Source of the DNA: Adineta steineri | Lineage: Eukaryota; Rotifera; Eurotatoria; Adinetida; Adinetidae | Length of the DNA stretch: 64,000 bases | Assembly: GCA_905250115.1 (NCBI GenBank) | Contig: CAJNOI010000279.1 | Span: 1 to 64,000 of the forward strand | Direction of reading: 5' to 3' | Shown here: piece by piece, positions 9,285 through 22,230 of the stretch | Numbering within the stretch: the stretch's first letter is position 1 | Layout: every line of letters begins with the position of its first letter | The notes under the pieces: model-generated | Database searches by the model: none | The model's input: the letters and a program-made list of their open reading frames with translations, nothing else | Told to the model about the DNA's origin: nothing | Made by a program: the position numbers and the translations under genes

Positions 9285-12200
9285 ATGTCTACACAATCGA
9301 TCGAAATGAAAGTCTTGGAGAATATGCCGACATCGATTCGTACTAGAATCCCCAGTTCGAATGGATCATATTCACAAAATGTATCGTCCTCTCCTCACTA
9401 TACCACAGATATATCACCTGACTTAACTAAATGTCATTATGAACCTATCAGTTCAGCTCAAAAATTGTCTCTATTACTTTTACGTTCATATCGTTATTCT
9501 TATCGACAACGATATTGCAAATGTATTCCGACTATTTTCTGCGAATTGTTATTACCAATTATTTTGCTAAGTAGTCTTATTTTAATTCGATGGAGTATGG
9601 GTGGACTTCAGATAAAATCAGATTCCAACGATACAGATATTGTCATTAACCCATTCGGAGGCCCGGGATGTTCAGGAAAACTAAATATCTCACCGGCTCT
9701 GTCGAACAGTCTCTTGACTAGATGTTTTAAATTTCCACCAAGCTATGAGTCATCCAATTCGAACCCGTCTGTCTCTCTTCCTAGTTCTCATGATGTTTCG
9801 AATACGACCAATTTGATTTTTCAACCAAATACATCAGCTGTTAACGAACTTGTTGATTTAGCTCGCCAACATTTAATAACAATAAATTGTCTCAATACTA
9901 AAGTTCGGTAAGCCATATTTGGTATATTTTACTTTTAATCTTTGTATTACATTCGAAGGACTCAAAATCCCAATGAGGACGAAGATAATCAGCTTTTACA
10001 GAACACAACGGAAAATAACATCATTATCATTTTTGACTCACCATCTTCGCTTAAAACTGACCGTACACTAGCATGTAAGTCAATTTACGAACGTGATTGT
10101 CATGTACATTCATCTTTGTAGACGATATGTTCGTTCGAATGCCACTTGGACCTTCGAAGAAAAATGATCCGGTAGATATGTCGTTTCTTTCGTATGAGTA
10201 TCCAAGTATGGAAAAAAATCACCTTTGCTTCGAAAATGAAATATTTTTTTAAATAGCTCAGATATCTGATCGATCCAATTCGACACCAAAATATAGTGAA
10301 GAACGCTTTGATTTGCCTGAATTCAGTGATGTGAAAATATTCATCGATTCTCTACTCATTAGTTTTCAAACTAATAATAATGTTAAACTTGAACTTGAAC
10401 GAAACCTTATCAGTTGTACACCGTATCGAATGGATGCTATCTATTGTATGCCATATTGACATTTTCTAACAGAACTTAATACAGATTAGTTATTTTAGCG
10501 AGCGGATCTATTTTCGTCAACATGGTTCTTGGTTTCATTGATATCATCTTTCTCATTCCGTAAGTAGAAGCATCTATGAATTTCTTGTATGTAAGATCAG
10601 ACTTATCTATTTTTCTGATCAATTAGATTTATCATTCTTCTGGTAAGTCTTATTCAAGAGAAGAATAACAAAGAAAAAGAAATTCTCAAAATAATCGGCA
10701 TTGAACCTGTTCTTAACAACATTGCTCATGCTCTTCGGTAAGAGAACGTCATCTTATTACTCTTTTGAACATCGAACTAAATACTATTTTAGGACATTCA
10801 TTATGGTCTTTCTATTGATTATACTTCTATGTGTAGTGTGCAAAATAAAAATTGCATCAGATGCCTATTTCAAATATGTCAATTTTGGTATTCTTTTTCT
10901 AGGATACATTGTTTTCAGTTTACAATTAATTGCATTTTGTATTATGAATGCACAAGTGTTCGAAATCACAGTTCGAGCTTTGTTGGCTACCTTTTTTATC
11001 TATGGTGTGTCTTTTGGTTTACACATTTGGGCGATTTTCTGGCCAGTTGGTGTACAATATATACTGATCTTCTTTAGTCCCTTTCTCGCCGCACATTCAC
11101 TTTTTCAAGTGAGTGGTACTCTACTATACATTTTGATTTCTCATGTCTTTTGTCTTGTATCTAGCAAGCTGTATTACATGACATTGCCAAGAAAGATGTG
11201 GCACTGTTTCAAACGCTCTATCGCAATGTGCCAATGTATTTTCCAACATTAATCATCATGTTGCTTAGCTGTGTTTTCTACTGGATATTGGCTTGGTATT
11301 TGGAAAAAGTATTTCCCGGTGAGTATTTTTTGAACCTTGAAAGTTCTGTGTGTCTGCTCACTCATCGCAATACCATGGTAGCTGCTGAGTATCTTTAGTT
11401 AACAGAAATCGATATTTAATTAGATAAAGGGGAAATAACTAATTCTGGCTACTGGATTCATTAACGATTTTCATCACTATTAAACGAACAGAATATACTA
11501 TTGTTCAGTCCATATGAGAGAGGACCCCTTCAAATCCATGTTGAGTCTGAACAGCACCATGGTTTTTCGTTACAATAGTGAAAAAATCTTGCTGAAATCT
11601 GACTGATGAGATGGAAAAGTTATTAGTCAATCAAATCTGAAGACAAAACATAGTGTTGTTCGCATAGATTCTGGGGCTTAAAGAGGTCCTCTTTCATACG
11701 ACCCAAACAAAAGGATGTTTTGCCTTTACAATAGAAAAGAAAACTCGTCCTAAAATCTGATTGGCTAAAGGCTTTTTTCTCTCGCTCAAACAGATTTGAG
11801 AATGGACTTTCCCAATATTATAGGGATAAACTATAGTGTTGCTGGCGTCGATCATAGGTTTAGGCGAGTCCTCTTTCAGATGGTTCGACCGACTCCTCGC
11901 GTTCTTCTTTCAAATCCTAAATTCAACTCTCAAAATGTAGAAAAGTAGACGAAATAAAAAAATGAATTTGAATGATTCTGAGTGATTCTAGAGATTCTAA
12001 ATGATTCCATGTGATTTCAACGATTCTGAAGCTAGGGAATCAGCTGTTTCTCCCTTGAATTAGACTCTAAAAAGATACGGTCAGTGAATCCAATCTGCTT
12101 CTCTGTTGTATCCATTTTGAGAAGCCCTAAAGATAGATTGATATTAAGTGTTGGTTGGTGAGATAAGCTTTATCACTACTTGTTTAGGCCAATATGGTAT

Positions 12201-15200
12201 TCCAATGGATTGGAATTTTGTTTTTAAAAAGTTATATTGGCGTCCAAAGATTGTTGACAATTCTAATCTTTCGTATCCAAACAATACGGCTGCACCCAAA
12301 GATAATCAGACTTCTGACTTTGAACTTGTTGCGACTCAAAATCGAGCCGTTGTACGTGTAAAACATTTGAGAAAAACGTTTAGTCCTGACAAAATCGCTG
12401 TCAATGATGTTTCCTTCGATTTGTACGAAAATCAGATCACATCTTTGCTTGGCCCAAATGGTTCGGGCAAGACAACGGTCTTCAATTGCTTGATTGGTAT
12501 GTATAAACAGACATCTGGCACAGTTAGTATCTTCACCGAAAATGGTGTCGACTACGATACACAAGATAACATGGATTTGCTAAGAAAGTCAATAGGTTAT
12601 TGTCCACAGCACGATATTCTTTTCGATCAATTTACTGTTGAAGAACAAATACAGTTCTATGCTACTGCTCGAGGTATATAGGATTTGACAAGTACCACAA
12701 GTGTTGTTTTTCTTTCTCTAGGATTTAATAGAAATAAACAAGCAATTGTCTCTGAAATGCTTCGTGTAATAGGTCTAAAAAATGAGGGACATCTTTATTG
12801 TTATGCACTATCTGGTGGTATGAAAAGACGATTATCATTGGCTTGTGCATTTGTGGGTAATACGAAAATTGTCCTTCTTGATGAAGTAAAAATAACTGGG
12901 TTCGTAGACTACAAAAAAAAGAACACAATTCTCTTTTCTAGCCATCTAGTGGACTCGATCCAGACACTCGTCGATCGCTTTGGGAATGGTTACGAACAAT
13001 GAAAGAGGGCAAAACTCTTCTATTAACAACTCATTTTATGGAAGAGGCTGATGCACTTTCCGATCGTATCATTATTCTTGCTGATGGGAATATTAAAGTA
13101 GATGGTACAGCGAGAGAATTAAAAGAAGAATATGGATCAGGTATGAATATCCGCTATTTAATCTTTTTCTTATTATATGTACATTTCCGATTACTCGTAG
13201 GTTACAAATTTATCATCGTTAAGGAATCGAGTTGTCGATCAAAAGACATCAAAAAAGAATTACAGCGATATTTACCACAGCTAACCATCGAAAAGGATAC
13301 ATCAGGTAGTGATATAGTAATTCGTACAAATCAACAACCGAATAACCAATTTGTTAGTGCTCTACGAAAACTCGAAGAAATGAAAGAAGCAAAATTGATA
13401 CGCACTTACGGTGTGCAAAATAGTACTATGGATGATGTCTTTCTGAAAATTACTCGCGATGTTAAATCAGAAGGTCAATCTGAAACAACAGCAATTGATA
13501 TTGAACGAACTGGTTCGTATAAGAATCGATTTTTGATTCTAAAGATCTTTGCTGTTTTTGAATAGATGAACTATGTTGTTATGTTTTCGACGACCGACAA
13601 TTTGAATCAGGTTTCAAATTCTATTGGAGTCAGTTTTATGGTTTAGTGATAAAAACTTTACGCATTCGGTATCGTCGTTGGGCATTGGCAGCGATCATTC
13701 TACTTCTGCCTATTATTTATAATCTCCTTTCAAATTTGATCGTACAAAGTCAGCAAAACGCCGCCATATTTGAAATGAAACTGAATGCACTCAACCCACA
13801 AACGATAGTATATCAAGCTGAACCAGCAATGGAGAATTTCTTACGCGCAGCTCTCGACTCTAAATCAAAACTCATCAAAGGACCCGGAAACACTCTATCT
13901 GAAATGCACGAGAATATTCGGCGTAAGCTAATCATTTTGTTTGTCCTATTTTCGTTATATCTGATGTTTTAGAACAACGAATACAGCGTCCATATACATA
14001 TACAGATATTTATCTCGGTGTACACATATCAGAACCAACTGGAAATACGTTCAAGATACAAGCTCTCACATCGAATTTAATTTCCAGTTATGAACTTCTC
14101 TCGTTAGCATCAGATACCTTCTTCAAACGAGCCATAAATGACACAAATGCCAATATTCAAACAACCCTTGCATATCGAAAGACGGGCAATTATTCTCTTC
14201 AGCAACCATCAGCCGGAGGTATTCTGAGTTCGCTGGATGTTGCTTCGTGTTCTCTGAAATTTCTACCTCCATCACTACTACTCGAAGTGTAAGCAACATG
14301 GAACAGTAAAGCTTATTTAATTTCTTGATGTCTTTTTTCTTCAGATTTCTCTATTATATCTTCTTCTTCTATGCGACTGTATTTTTGATCAATGAGCGCA
14401 AAGATAGTTTCTTATCGCTATTGAATATCAGTGGCCTTCAGTAAGTGGTATAGATTTTATATTCGATCAGTATGCGCTTCTTTTAGTCCCGCACTCTACT
14501 GGTTATTCAATTATACCTTCGATATTTTATCGGCTGTTATTTGGTTCTGCTATTTGCTTGCTATATATTGCATTGTCGATGTATCGTTCAATGGAACGCC
14601 AAGTAGTCGACCGATAATGCTACTTTCACTTGCCACATTTTCTGAGCCCTTTCGTCTACGCACACAATTCTATCCATTGACAATTCTAATTGCTTTGCCG
14701 ACATTACCATTTGTCTATCTTCTCACAAAAGTATTTCGAAATGATATTTTAGTAAGTAATTGATAAAATTCTCTTGATTTATCTTTCTTTATTAATAGGG
14801 CGGTTTGGCTATTTGTTTTCTATTAGTCATTCTGCATTTCGTCAGTCTGATAACACCTGTTTTGGCGATGATTGTTAGTAACAAGCTCGTGATCAATATC
14901 TTGTACTGGGTATTCAATATCATATGTCCATCAATCAATGCTCAAGTAATTGTCAGTTATCTGTTAGCTCAAGCAAGTCAGTTTTGCAGAGGAATGAATA
15001 GTGATACTTTGAAAATGTCGGATGAAGGGAGCACACTAAATAATCAAATTGGCAATGATACGATATGGGCAAATATATTGGTTCTTTTTCTGCACATTGT
15101 GGGTATTTTACTGCTGCTGATTATGTATGACAGTGGTTTCTTACAATTTTCTTGGGCCTGTTCTTCAAAGAAATCTTCAACTGATGAAAGGGAATTGGAT

Positions 15201-16418
15201 GATGATGTTGCAGCTGAACGTAATCAAATTTTGAATAATATGAACTTGTCATCAGCACGAAATTCCATCGGACCTGACAGGGATGTTAATAGATTGGATC
15301 ATCTGATTGTACACGACCTTGTCAAATCCTATCCGCTGCATCGTGCAGCAGCTGTTGATCATTTAACATTTGGTGCCAGACGTGGCGAAGCATTTGGTTT
15401 ACTTGGTTATAATGTCTGTATAAACTATTTCTAGGAATATCAAGATTCATTTGTATATTGTAGGGTGCTGGAAAGACAACAACATTTCGTATTGTTGTTG
15501 GTGATTTGATGGCAACAGAAGGCACGGCTTATATCGACGGACAAAATATCCGTCGTCGATTGACCTCCATACGCCGTTTGGGTTATTGCCCACAACAAGA
15601 TTGCAGTATGGACTTCTTGACAGTACGAGACAGTTTCTATTTATTAGCTCGTATCCGTGGTGTGTCTCGTAAACGTATCGATTCAATGGTATCCTATATG
15701 ATTACATTATTTCTACTCGAATCATTTGATAATAATTACATTCATCAATTGAGCGGCGGTACTAAACGACGACTACATGCTGCACTTGCGTTGATTGGTA
15801 AAGGAAAATTTGAACACTGACAATAATCAGAGGAGAATTTTGTATTGTAGGACCACCTCTTGTTGCTATTCTGGATGAACCGACGACTGGTGTTGATCCT
15901 AATGCTCGACAACAAATGCAAAAAGTCTTTCTTAATGCAGTCAAAGCACAAATGACAATTATTTTGACCAGTCATTCAATGGATGAATGGTGAGTGACAA
16001 CAGTGACTTTTCACATTCTTATAAGCTATTTTCTAGTGAACGTGTTTGTAATCGTCTTGGCATTATGAAATCAGGTCAATTAACTTGTCTTGGAACTATT
16101 CAACATTTGAAATCAAAATTCGGTCGAGGCTATATGGTCAGTATCCAAGTTCAATCGATAGCCAATGACTCGAATGCATCAAACATGCATTCTGTTCTAT
16201 CATTTTTACGTGATCAGAATCAATTCCAAATTGAAGTCAAAGAAATATTAAAAACGACGGGTCAATTTCAAATTTTGGAAAGCACACCGGCAGAATTGTT
16301 CGAATTACTTGAGCAAAACAAAGAACGATTGAATATTGAAACATATACGATTTCGCAGACAACACTCGAACAGATTTTTCTCTCGTTAGGTAAAACAAAT
16401 TCGACCAATGATTCATAA
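9285..16418 (+). CDS. ABCA-family full-size ABC transporter
   Basis: A membrane lipid-exporter type ABC transporter of about 1,775 residues in 20 exons, all joined in phase by GT-AG sites (first exons 9285-9907, 9959-10074, from 10122; last exon 16038-16418). Order: N-terminal TM segment (about residues 90-105), large Asn-rich lumenal loop, TM cluster with the intracellular QEKNNKEKEILKIIG stretch, then NBD1 with Walker A GPNGSGKTT (about 640), signature LSGGMKRRL and Walker B IVLLDEPSSGLD. The second half repeats this: basic motif before a TM segment, lumenal loop, TM cluster, NBD2 with Walker A GYNGAGKTT (about 1490), LSGGTKRRL, ILDEPTTGVD and H-loop TSHSMDE. The join EKVFPG/QYGIP across the 869-nt intron 11319-12187 is typical of ABCA proteins. 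Both ATP sites look intact. An AATAAA lies at 16495. The exact ABCA subfamily and substrate cannot be told. Confidence 0.93.
11490..11885. repeat. Degenerate ~180-bp tandem repeat inside an ABCA intron
   Basis: Blocks recur at spacing near 165-180 bp: acatagtgttgttcgc through gaggtcctctttcatacg (11648-11700) matches 11829-11880, and an earlier partial copy lies at 11493-11530. The host intron is the only long one in the gene. Confidence 0.6.
11968..12043 (+). repeat. 10-bp GATTC repeat in an ABCA intron
   Basis: Units such as aatgattctg, agtgattcta, aatgattcca and acgattctga follow one another at 9-10 nt spacing. It is the same motif, opposite strand, as 8838-9150. Confidence 0.65.
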
Positions 16419-17261
16419 ATGTCAGTTTTTCATGTATCTGTATATCTTTGTATATGTACGTGAATGTTGTTTTCAATATCTAAACACTCTCTTTAATAAA
16501 ATCAGTTTTCTTAATGCAATATACTTTTCAAGATAATGATATTTCTTGTTTTCATTTTTTTAGTAAGAATGCCCATAAAAGCATTAACATCATATACAAG
16601 ACCAAGGGTGGGTGTGTTTGCTTGTTGATGTGTGTCATGGCCTTCAGCTATGATAACTCATCCTATTCTTCTCGGTGTCATGTATACGATCAGGCTTTCT
16701 TGCTTGACTAGGTGTGGGTGTGGATATATGTGAGTACTGGCGGGTGTGGGTGTGGGTGTGGGTGAGGGTGTGGATGTAGCTAAATATAGATGAATATCTA
16801 TATTTACATCCACACTCACATCCAACCTCAAACGTCTTTCTTTATTTTTCCCATTAAGTTGTTTTGAACACCCAAAATCTTATCATTTTCATATTTCGAC
16901 TGTTTTTCTTCGATATTTTTATCCTTCGATATTTTTATACTTCGACATCTTTATACTTCGACATTTTATTTTCGACCTTAGTTGGGAGAATCGGTAAGTT
17001 GTTTGTTTCTATTCCTTCTTCTTTTTTTTTATTAAACAAAAGACAAATTTCAATAATTATAAAAAAAATTGAAAACGGCGGAAAGACAATAAAAACGATG
17101 GTAGTTTATACAGATGATTAGTTCAATGCAAAAGTAATTATATATTATTATTTTTTTTTAATAGTAAGTCGTTTATTTTCATGGATTTCAAATAGTACTT
17201 TTGTAAGTAAATATTTCGAAAGGTTAACTAATATACTGGGAGGAAAAAATCATCATATATT
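16419..17261. other. Intergenic region between convergent genes
   Basis: After the ABCA polyadenylation signal (AATAAA at 16495) this holds a TGTGGG-type hairpin, short repeats of tcgatatttttatactt near 16907-16960, and AT-rich DNA. No gene is supported. Confidence 0.6.
16709..16830. repeat. GTGGGTG hairpin with near-perfect TGTGGG run, copy 7
   Basis: The left arm contains gggtgtgggtgtgggtgtgg, four near-exact TGTGGG units, then gagggtgtggatgtagc. The right arm is tttacatccacactcacatc. It is the copy closest to true bdelloid telomere sequence. A single short gggtgggtgtg precedes it at 16607. Confidence 0.75.
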
Positions 17262-17590
17262 TTATTCGATAATTTTTAACACTGGTGTTGTTTCTGCTAA
17301 TACACGATCTTTCACTTTTTGCAATATTAATAAACGTTTAGTATCCAGGTTGAACAATCCGGCACGGAAAGGGCCGCTTCCGTGATATTCCGGAGGTTCC
17401 ATGGAATCTTGCGTCAGAAATCATCGTCCTGGGTACTGTTAAGCTTTATGTATGTAATGACTAAGATCTGAACGTACCAGATATTCCCAGTGTGGCTGAT
17501 GATTTAGTTCTTGATGGTGATTTAATTGATGATGGTTCATCAGGCACATTGCTAACGTCAAAAGTTACAGTTTTAGCATTATTTGTTACT
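17262..17590 (-). CDS. Terminal exons of an unrecognised gene (partial or remnant)
   Basis: Two minus-strand pieces join in frame: about 17590-17478, then 17407-17262, across a 70-nt GT-AG intron (gtacgt ... gcaag). The product ends in segments reading GSGPFRAGLFNLDTK and LAETTPVLKIIE before TAA. The upstream piece contains DVSNVPDEPSSIKSP. Further upstream the frame meets a TGA unless an acceptor near 17590 is used, and no earlier exon is visible before 19.4 kb. It may be the tail of a gene with a distant upstream exon, or a truncated remnant. The family is not recognised. It converges on the ABCA gene. Confidence 0.4.
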
Positions 17591-18000
17591 GGCAATCATT
17601 TTTTCAACGAAAAAGTGAAGTACAACATATAATTCAAATGCATCCTAAAACAAAAATATAATTGATGTACGAAATTAGATATACAAAGTGACGAAAAACG
17701 AATAGCTTATATACATATGCCTCTAAGTGAACGTGTTTTCTTTGTGCACCTCGATATATGAATAAACTAAATAAAAAAAATATATATGTACGTATGATTA
17801 GATCTATGCAAAACAAAGGATATACATAATTGATAAAGAAAAGACTGACAATTTAGTTTACACACCAACAAAGATGTTCAAGGGTATTACAAGATGATTT
17901 AATGTGATAACGAAAAGAAATACAAAATCTTCTTCACATATTACCAAAGAAAACATCAAGGGTATCAAACAATGACGTGGCTTCAATTAAAAGACAGAAG

Positions 18001-18126
18001 GGTGTGGGTGTGGATGTAAGATATAAACAGGGCTCACAGTGATACCCACAGACACCTCTGAAGTGGAAATATGAGTGAGTGCAAAAAACACAAGAGGTAC
18101 TACTCTTTCGCCCGCACCCACACCAC
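18001..18126. repeat. GTGGGTG/CACCCAC hairpin, copy 8
   Basis: The left arm is ggtgtgggtgtggatgtaag; the right arm gcccgcacccacaccac lies about 90 nt further on, with a smaller gatacccacagacacctc element between. Confidence 0.65.
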
Positions 18127-18942
18127 GTGCATAATTTATTATAGATGTAATATAATAATACATAAAAAATTCAGATAACTTTGATAATAAATATATAAAG
18201 ATCATAAAACAAGTCTGTAGAATAATCGTTATGCTGTAAAAAAAAGATTTGTAGTAAAATGATGAAATAGAAATTTATATTTATTTTATGATTACGATTA
18301 AGTTTCGATTTGAAGGCGGTATTTTGTCTCCGATATAAAAAATATTTAAAATATTGATTTAGATGCAAGATTAACGAAATATATTATAAATATCCAATAT
18401 TTTAAGGATTACATTTAACCCTTTGGAAACGAGCGTATTATATCTACTACTTTGAATATTTTCACAGAAGTCGTTTATTACAGTGTTCTGTAGAACAGGA
18501 TAAGATCTCTTGTAAACGTTTTGATCGAGTGGAAAATTTACCTTTCATCTGTATTATAAAATCATAATCAACTTTATCCATATGATCATTCATTAAGGTA
18601 TTTTACAAAAAATATTTTTCGATTTTTTTTCTCTTTTATTTTGTTCTCAGGTATCTTAAGTAGAAGATGCACAATAACATCACGCACAAATATCGATTAA
18701 TATAGTTCCAAGAGAAACATTAAATAGTAAAGTAAATTCTTGTAGTCTTCATAACAATTTTTGCATTCTCTAACACACAATAAAAAAGCGAGACGCGTGG
18801 ATAGAAAATGTCTTGTTGTATTTTTTATTCTATACAAATTAAACATATAGAAGAACTATAAAACCAATGTGAATTTTTCAATATTTGACATACTAAATAA
18901 AAACGAATAAAATATCATAGGTTTTAAATATTTAATTGAATA

Positions 18943-19010
18943 AGGTGAGTGTGAGTATAATGAAAATAAACTATATACTTTCATCAATTCATATATACTC
19001 ATACTCACAA
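18943..19010. repeat. GTGAGTG/CACTCAC hairpin, copy 9
   Basis: The left arm ggtgagtgtgagtata pairs with tatatactcatactcac across about 35 nt. Confidence 0.6.
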
Positions 19011-19426
19011 AGTACATCCTCAGTTTCAATGAATTTGTAATAAGTTATCAGATCTAATTGACGACATCTTATAGATATTTCCAACAATACTGTTCTACTC
19101 ATATCATTCTCAAAAACCATTTTTTTCTTTGGTCCAACGATATGAACAATCCTGGTACAGATTCGACTCTTATTATATATGATCCTATGATTCAGTTAAT
19201 AAAAATCTTTATCTTTTAATCATATATATATTTTATTAAACGCAAATGTTAGTATTAATGTCAATATTCAAATAAAACAAAACACACAAACCAATAGTTT
19301 TGGGGACGAATAGAGAAAAATGTTAGTCGGGAACAAAAGAAAGGTCAGTTTCACACCTTGATAAATAGCTTGATTATGAAATAAAATAAAATAGTGTCAA
19401 ATGTTCGAGACAAGAGAAAACTGTCT

Positions 19427-22027
19427 TTAACGTCGAAGAATATTTTTCATTCGTCGTTGATGTCTTGTTTTTGCAGCGGTGTTTGATGGTTTGAACGTAT
19501 TCGAGAATTTTGTAAAAGCAGCATACATTGCCAGAGCGTGTACAGGCATAAAAGCAACCATGAGAACAGCTGACATAATTGCAACGGGTTGTTTACATGC
19601 ATTTTCCTAATATATATATTTATGTAAAGAATATCAATCATATTTTAGTAGAAACTTACGAAATCTAGTGGATAAAAAACAGGAATAGTCGATTCAGTAG
19701 TTACACCTGTGGTGGTTGGACCTGCTGTTGTTGGACCTAGAATACAAATTAAACAGTTATAAAGTAGTCTATCAAAAAGAAATATTTTATTGAAAATGTT
19801 ATTTCTTACCAACTGTAGTTGGAGGTGTAGTAGTGACAGTTGATGTAGTTGTAGAAGCATTCGTGCTAGTTACTACTATTCCACTTGTTGTACACTATGA
19901 AAAAAGTATAATATTAAGAATAAAAAATAATAATTTAAATAAACTTACTGCAGTATTGATTGAAGTAGTGGTTGTTCCTAAGCTTGTAACTGTATGAGTT
20001 GTTGGTGGAGTAGTAGTTGTTGTGGTTGTACTTGAAAGTGCTGGATTCCAGATATCGAATCGCCAAAATGTTTTATCAGTAATGGCTAACGATTCAGCAT
20101 CTTTACAATTACAACGATTAGGATAAAATATTTAATCTTTCGCTTTGACGGAAAAAATAGACAAAAAGACTTACGACAAAAAACACTTCCACTAGCAAAT
20201 CCATCACCCAATGTTACATAATAGGATTGACCAGGTGTCCATGTTATAGTTGTAACAATTACAATAGTATATCCAGTATAAATAACATTTGGAGAATATC
20301 CAGCATCATAACAGAAAACTGTTGCATTTGTAGTGTCATAGTGGAAGCAGATGTTCGTATTATTGAGAGTAGGACGACCAACTGCACTTGTTGCTATGTA
20401 ATTAAAATAAACAATGGAGAATATCGGATTATTTTAAGAATAAACACAAACTATATGTCGGGAAAATGCCTACCTTGTATGGAAAACAACGACTGGTTTG
20501 AAAAGACAGTACCTATTGGACTTGCTGATCCTTGTACCAATGTAGGACGAATTAAATTTGGTGAGTCATAGCCAACGAGATATGTGATACACCATGGAGC
20601 TGATTGTAGACTACTATTGTCAATTGCACCAGCACAAAAACCTTGAGGACCTAATTGATATGATACGGGTGTCCATGTTAATGTCATTATCCATAAACCT
20701 GAGATATTATATTTCAAATTCAAAAGTTTGCATATTCTAACAAACTACTATTCACTACTTACCAGGACTTGGATTGCTAATATTACTATGTAGCATTCCA
20801 TAAGGTGAACTAGTGACCAAATCAATAATTGTCTGACCAGGACAATATGTTTGTATTTCTACGGTTTCATTGAGCTGAACACCTAAAACATAGATTTTAA
20901 ATATCAGAAAAGAAAAGGCATCCATTGCACTTACTAATTGGAACTCCAATGCAAGCTGAAAAGAATTAAATAGACAAAAGATATTATTATTAAATGTTTG
21001 AGTTTAATTTAGAATAGAATATATATTCATACCTCTATTTGGACGGACACCAATAATTGAAGGAGCAGTTGCACATGCACCAGCGGAAATACTGTATGCA
21101 TAGAATAAGAATTGTATTGGAACTGAACTCATTGGAAGCAAGTGGCTAGCGTCATAATAATCTTCGATTTGCAGTGCACAAGCATAATATTTATTAGCAA
21201 CTGGAAGAGTGAAAGTCGACGTACAATTGGATCCGGTGAGCCCAGTTGGATTGGGCATTGCCTTACAGACATCTCCACATTCACTAACTTGGTTGTAATT
21301 CGTCGTTGTCTGATTATTGGACCAACGACATTGCAATACATCAGTAGCATCATTATCTGCCATTTGTACAATATGAACTACTGGTATAGCTCTTTGGTAC
21401 ATTACTACCGGTAATGTAGTTGTGACAGGACTAGAATTGATATAACCATCAGGTCTCGGAGCTAGATTCATTCGATTGACAATTGATCAAGAACCACTTG
21501 CACCTATATAGAGTGTAGTCAGCCATGCACTTGAGGAATAGCCAATTGTAATTGATGTTGTCATAGGTAGTGTCAAAGTAGTGTAGAGTTCACCACCCCA
21601 TGATTCAATGATCGGGTTTGCATCACAATCTGAAGTTATCATGTTGACTGTAACTCCACTTGAAGGATAGGTAGAACTTGTGCAGTTTTTTAAACACATC
21701 AAAGTAGCAGCGGGTATAATATTAATAAGTGTTCCAAGAACAACATCCTGTTCCGAGCATAAATATCCATAAAAATTGGCATACATTCTGAACCAAAAAT
21801 ATCTTTGATGTAAAAGAATTTGTGTAGTACTACCCGTTAATGTATTATTCAACGGATGCCTAAGAGAGAGAAGGATGCAAAAAGTTAAATATGCAAGATT
21901 GATCAGAAGAACAAGCATTATTTGAGTATACTTACCATGAAATGATACCACCACGAAAATGGCTTCCATCAAGCACATAACATAGTGTAAATAAGATAGA
22001 AAGAACACGGTTTAAAACCTGCTTCAT
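19427..22027 (-). CDS. Membrane-anchored ectodomain protein with in-frame TGA
   Basis: About ten exons on the minus strand join in phase. The product starts with a signal peptide (MKQVLNRVLSILFTLCYV) followed by GSHFRGGIISW, then Cys-containing beta-rich domains. One has LAPRPDGYINSSPVTTTLPV, QCRW, ECGDVC, YYACALQIEDYY and SSVPIQF; the next has LTWTPVSYQLGPQGFCAGA. A third Cys-containing domain follows. The C-terminal part is a Thr-rich, mucin-like stretch encoded by several short exons, then a single TM segment (about 20 residues within AIMSAVLMVAFMPVHALAMY) and a basic tail ending KNILRR. I know this pattern from uncharacterised, expanded surface proteins of rotifers and other invertebrates, but have no function for it. 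One codon, TGA at 21489-21487, interrupts the frame just before IVNRMNLAPRPD. A 42-nt in-frame intron could remove it but would be unusually short. Confidence 0.8.
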
Positions 22028-22230
22028 ATCGCTCGTAATCAACTGTTGTTTCTTCTTTGTATAACGAAATAAACGATCGGACAACAAATTAGGATTTAAC
22101 GTTCGCGTTTCTAAAATGAAGGTAGAATATATTTTGTTTCTTCTTTTATATGTTTGCAGTTGTTTTGAGAAGTTTCGAGAATTTATTCACCCTAGATTAT
22201 GAAACATTTAAATGTAAGGCACAAAAGTAA

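Larger units (their letters stand above)
17600..19426. other. AT-rich intergenic region
   Basis: There is no supported gene in 1.8 kb. It contains two GTGGGTG-type hairpins and otherwise low-complexity AT-rich sequence. It separates the 17.3-kb partial gene from the 3' end of the next minus-strand gene. Confidence 0.6.
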
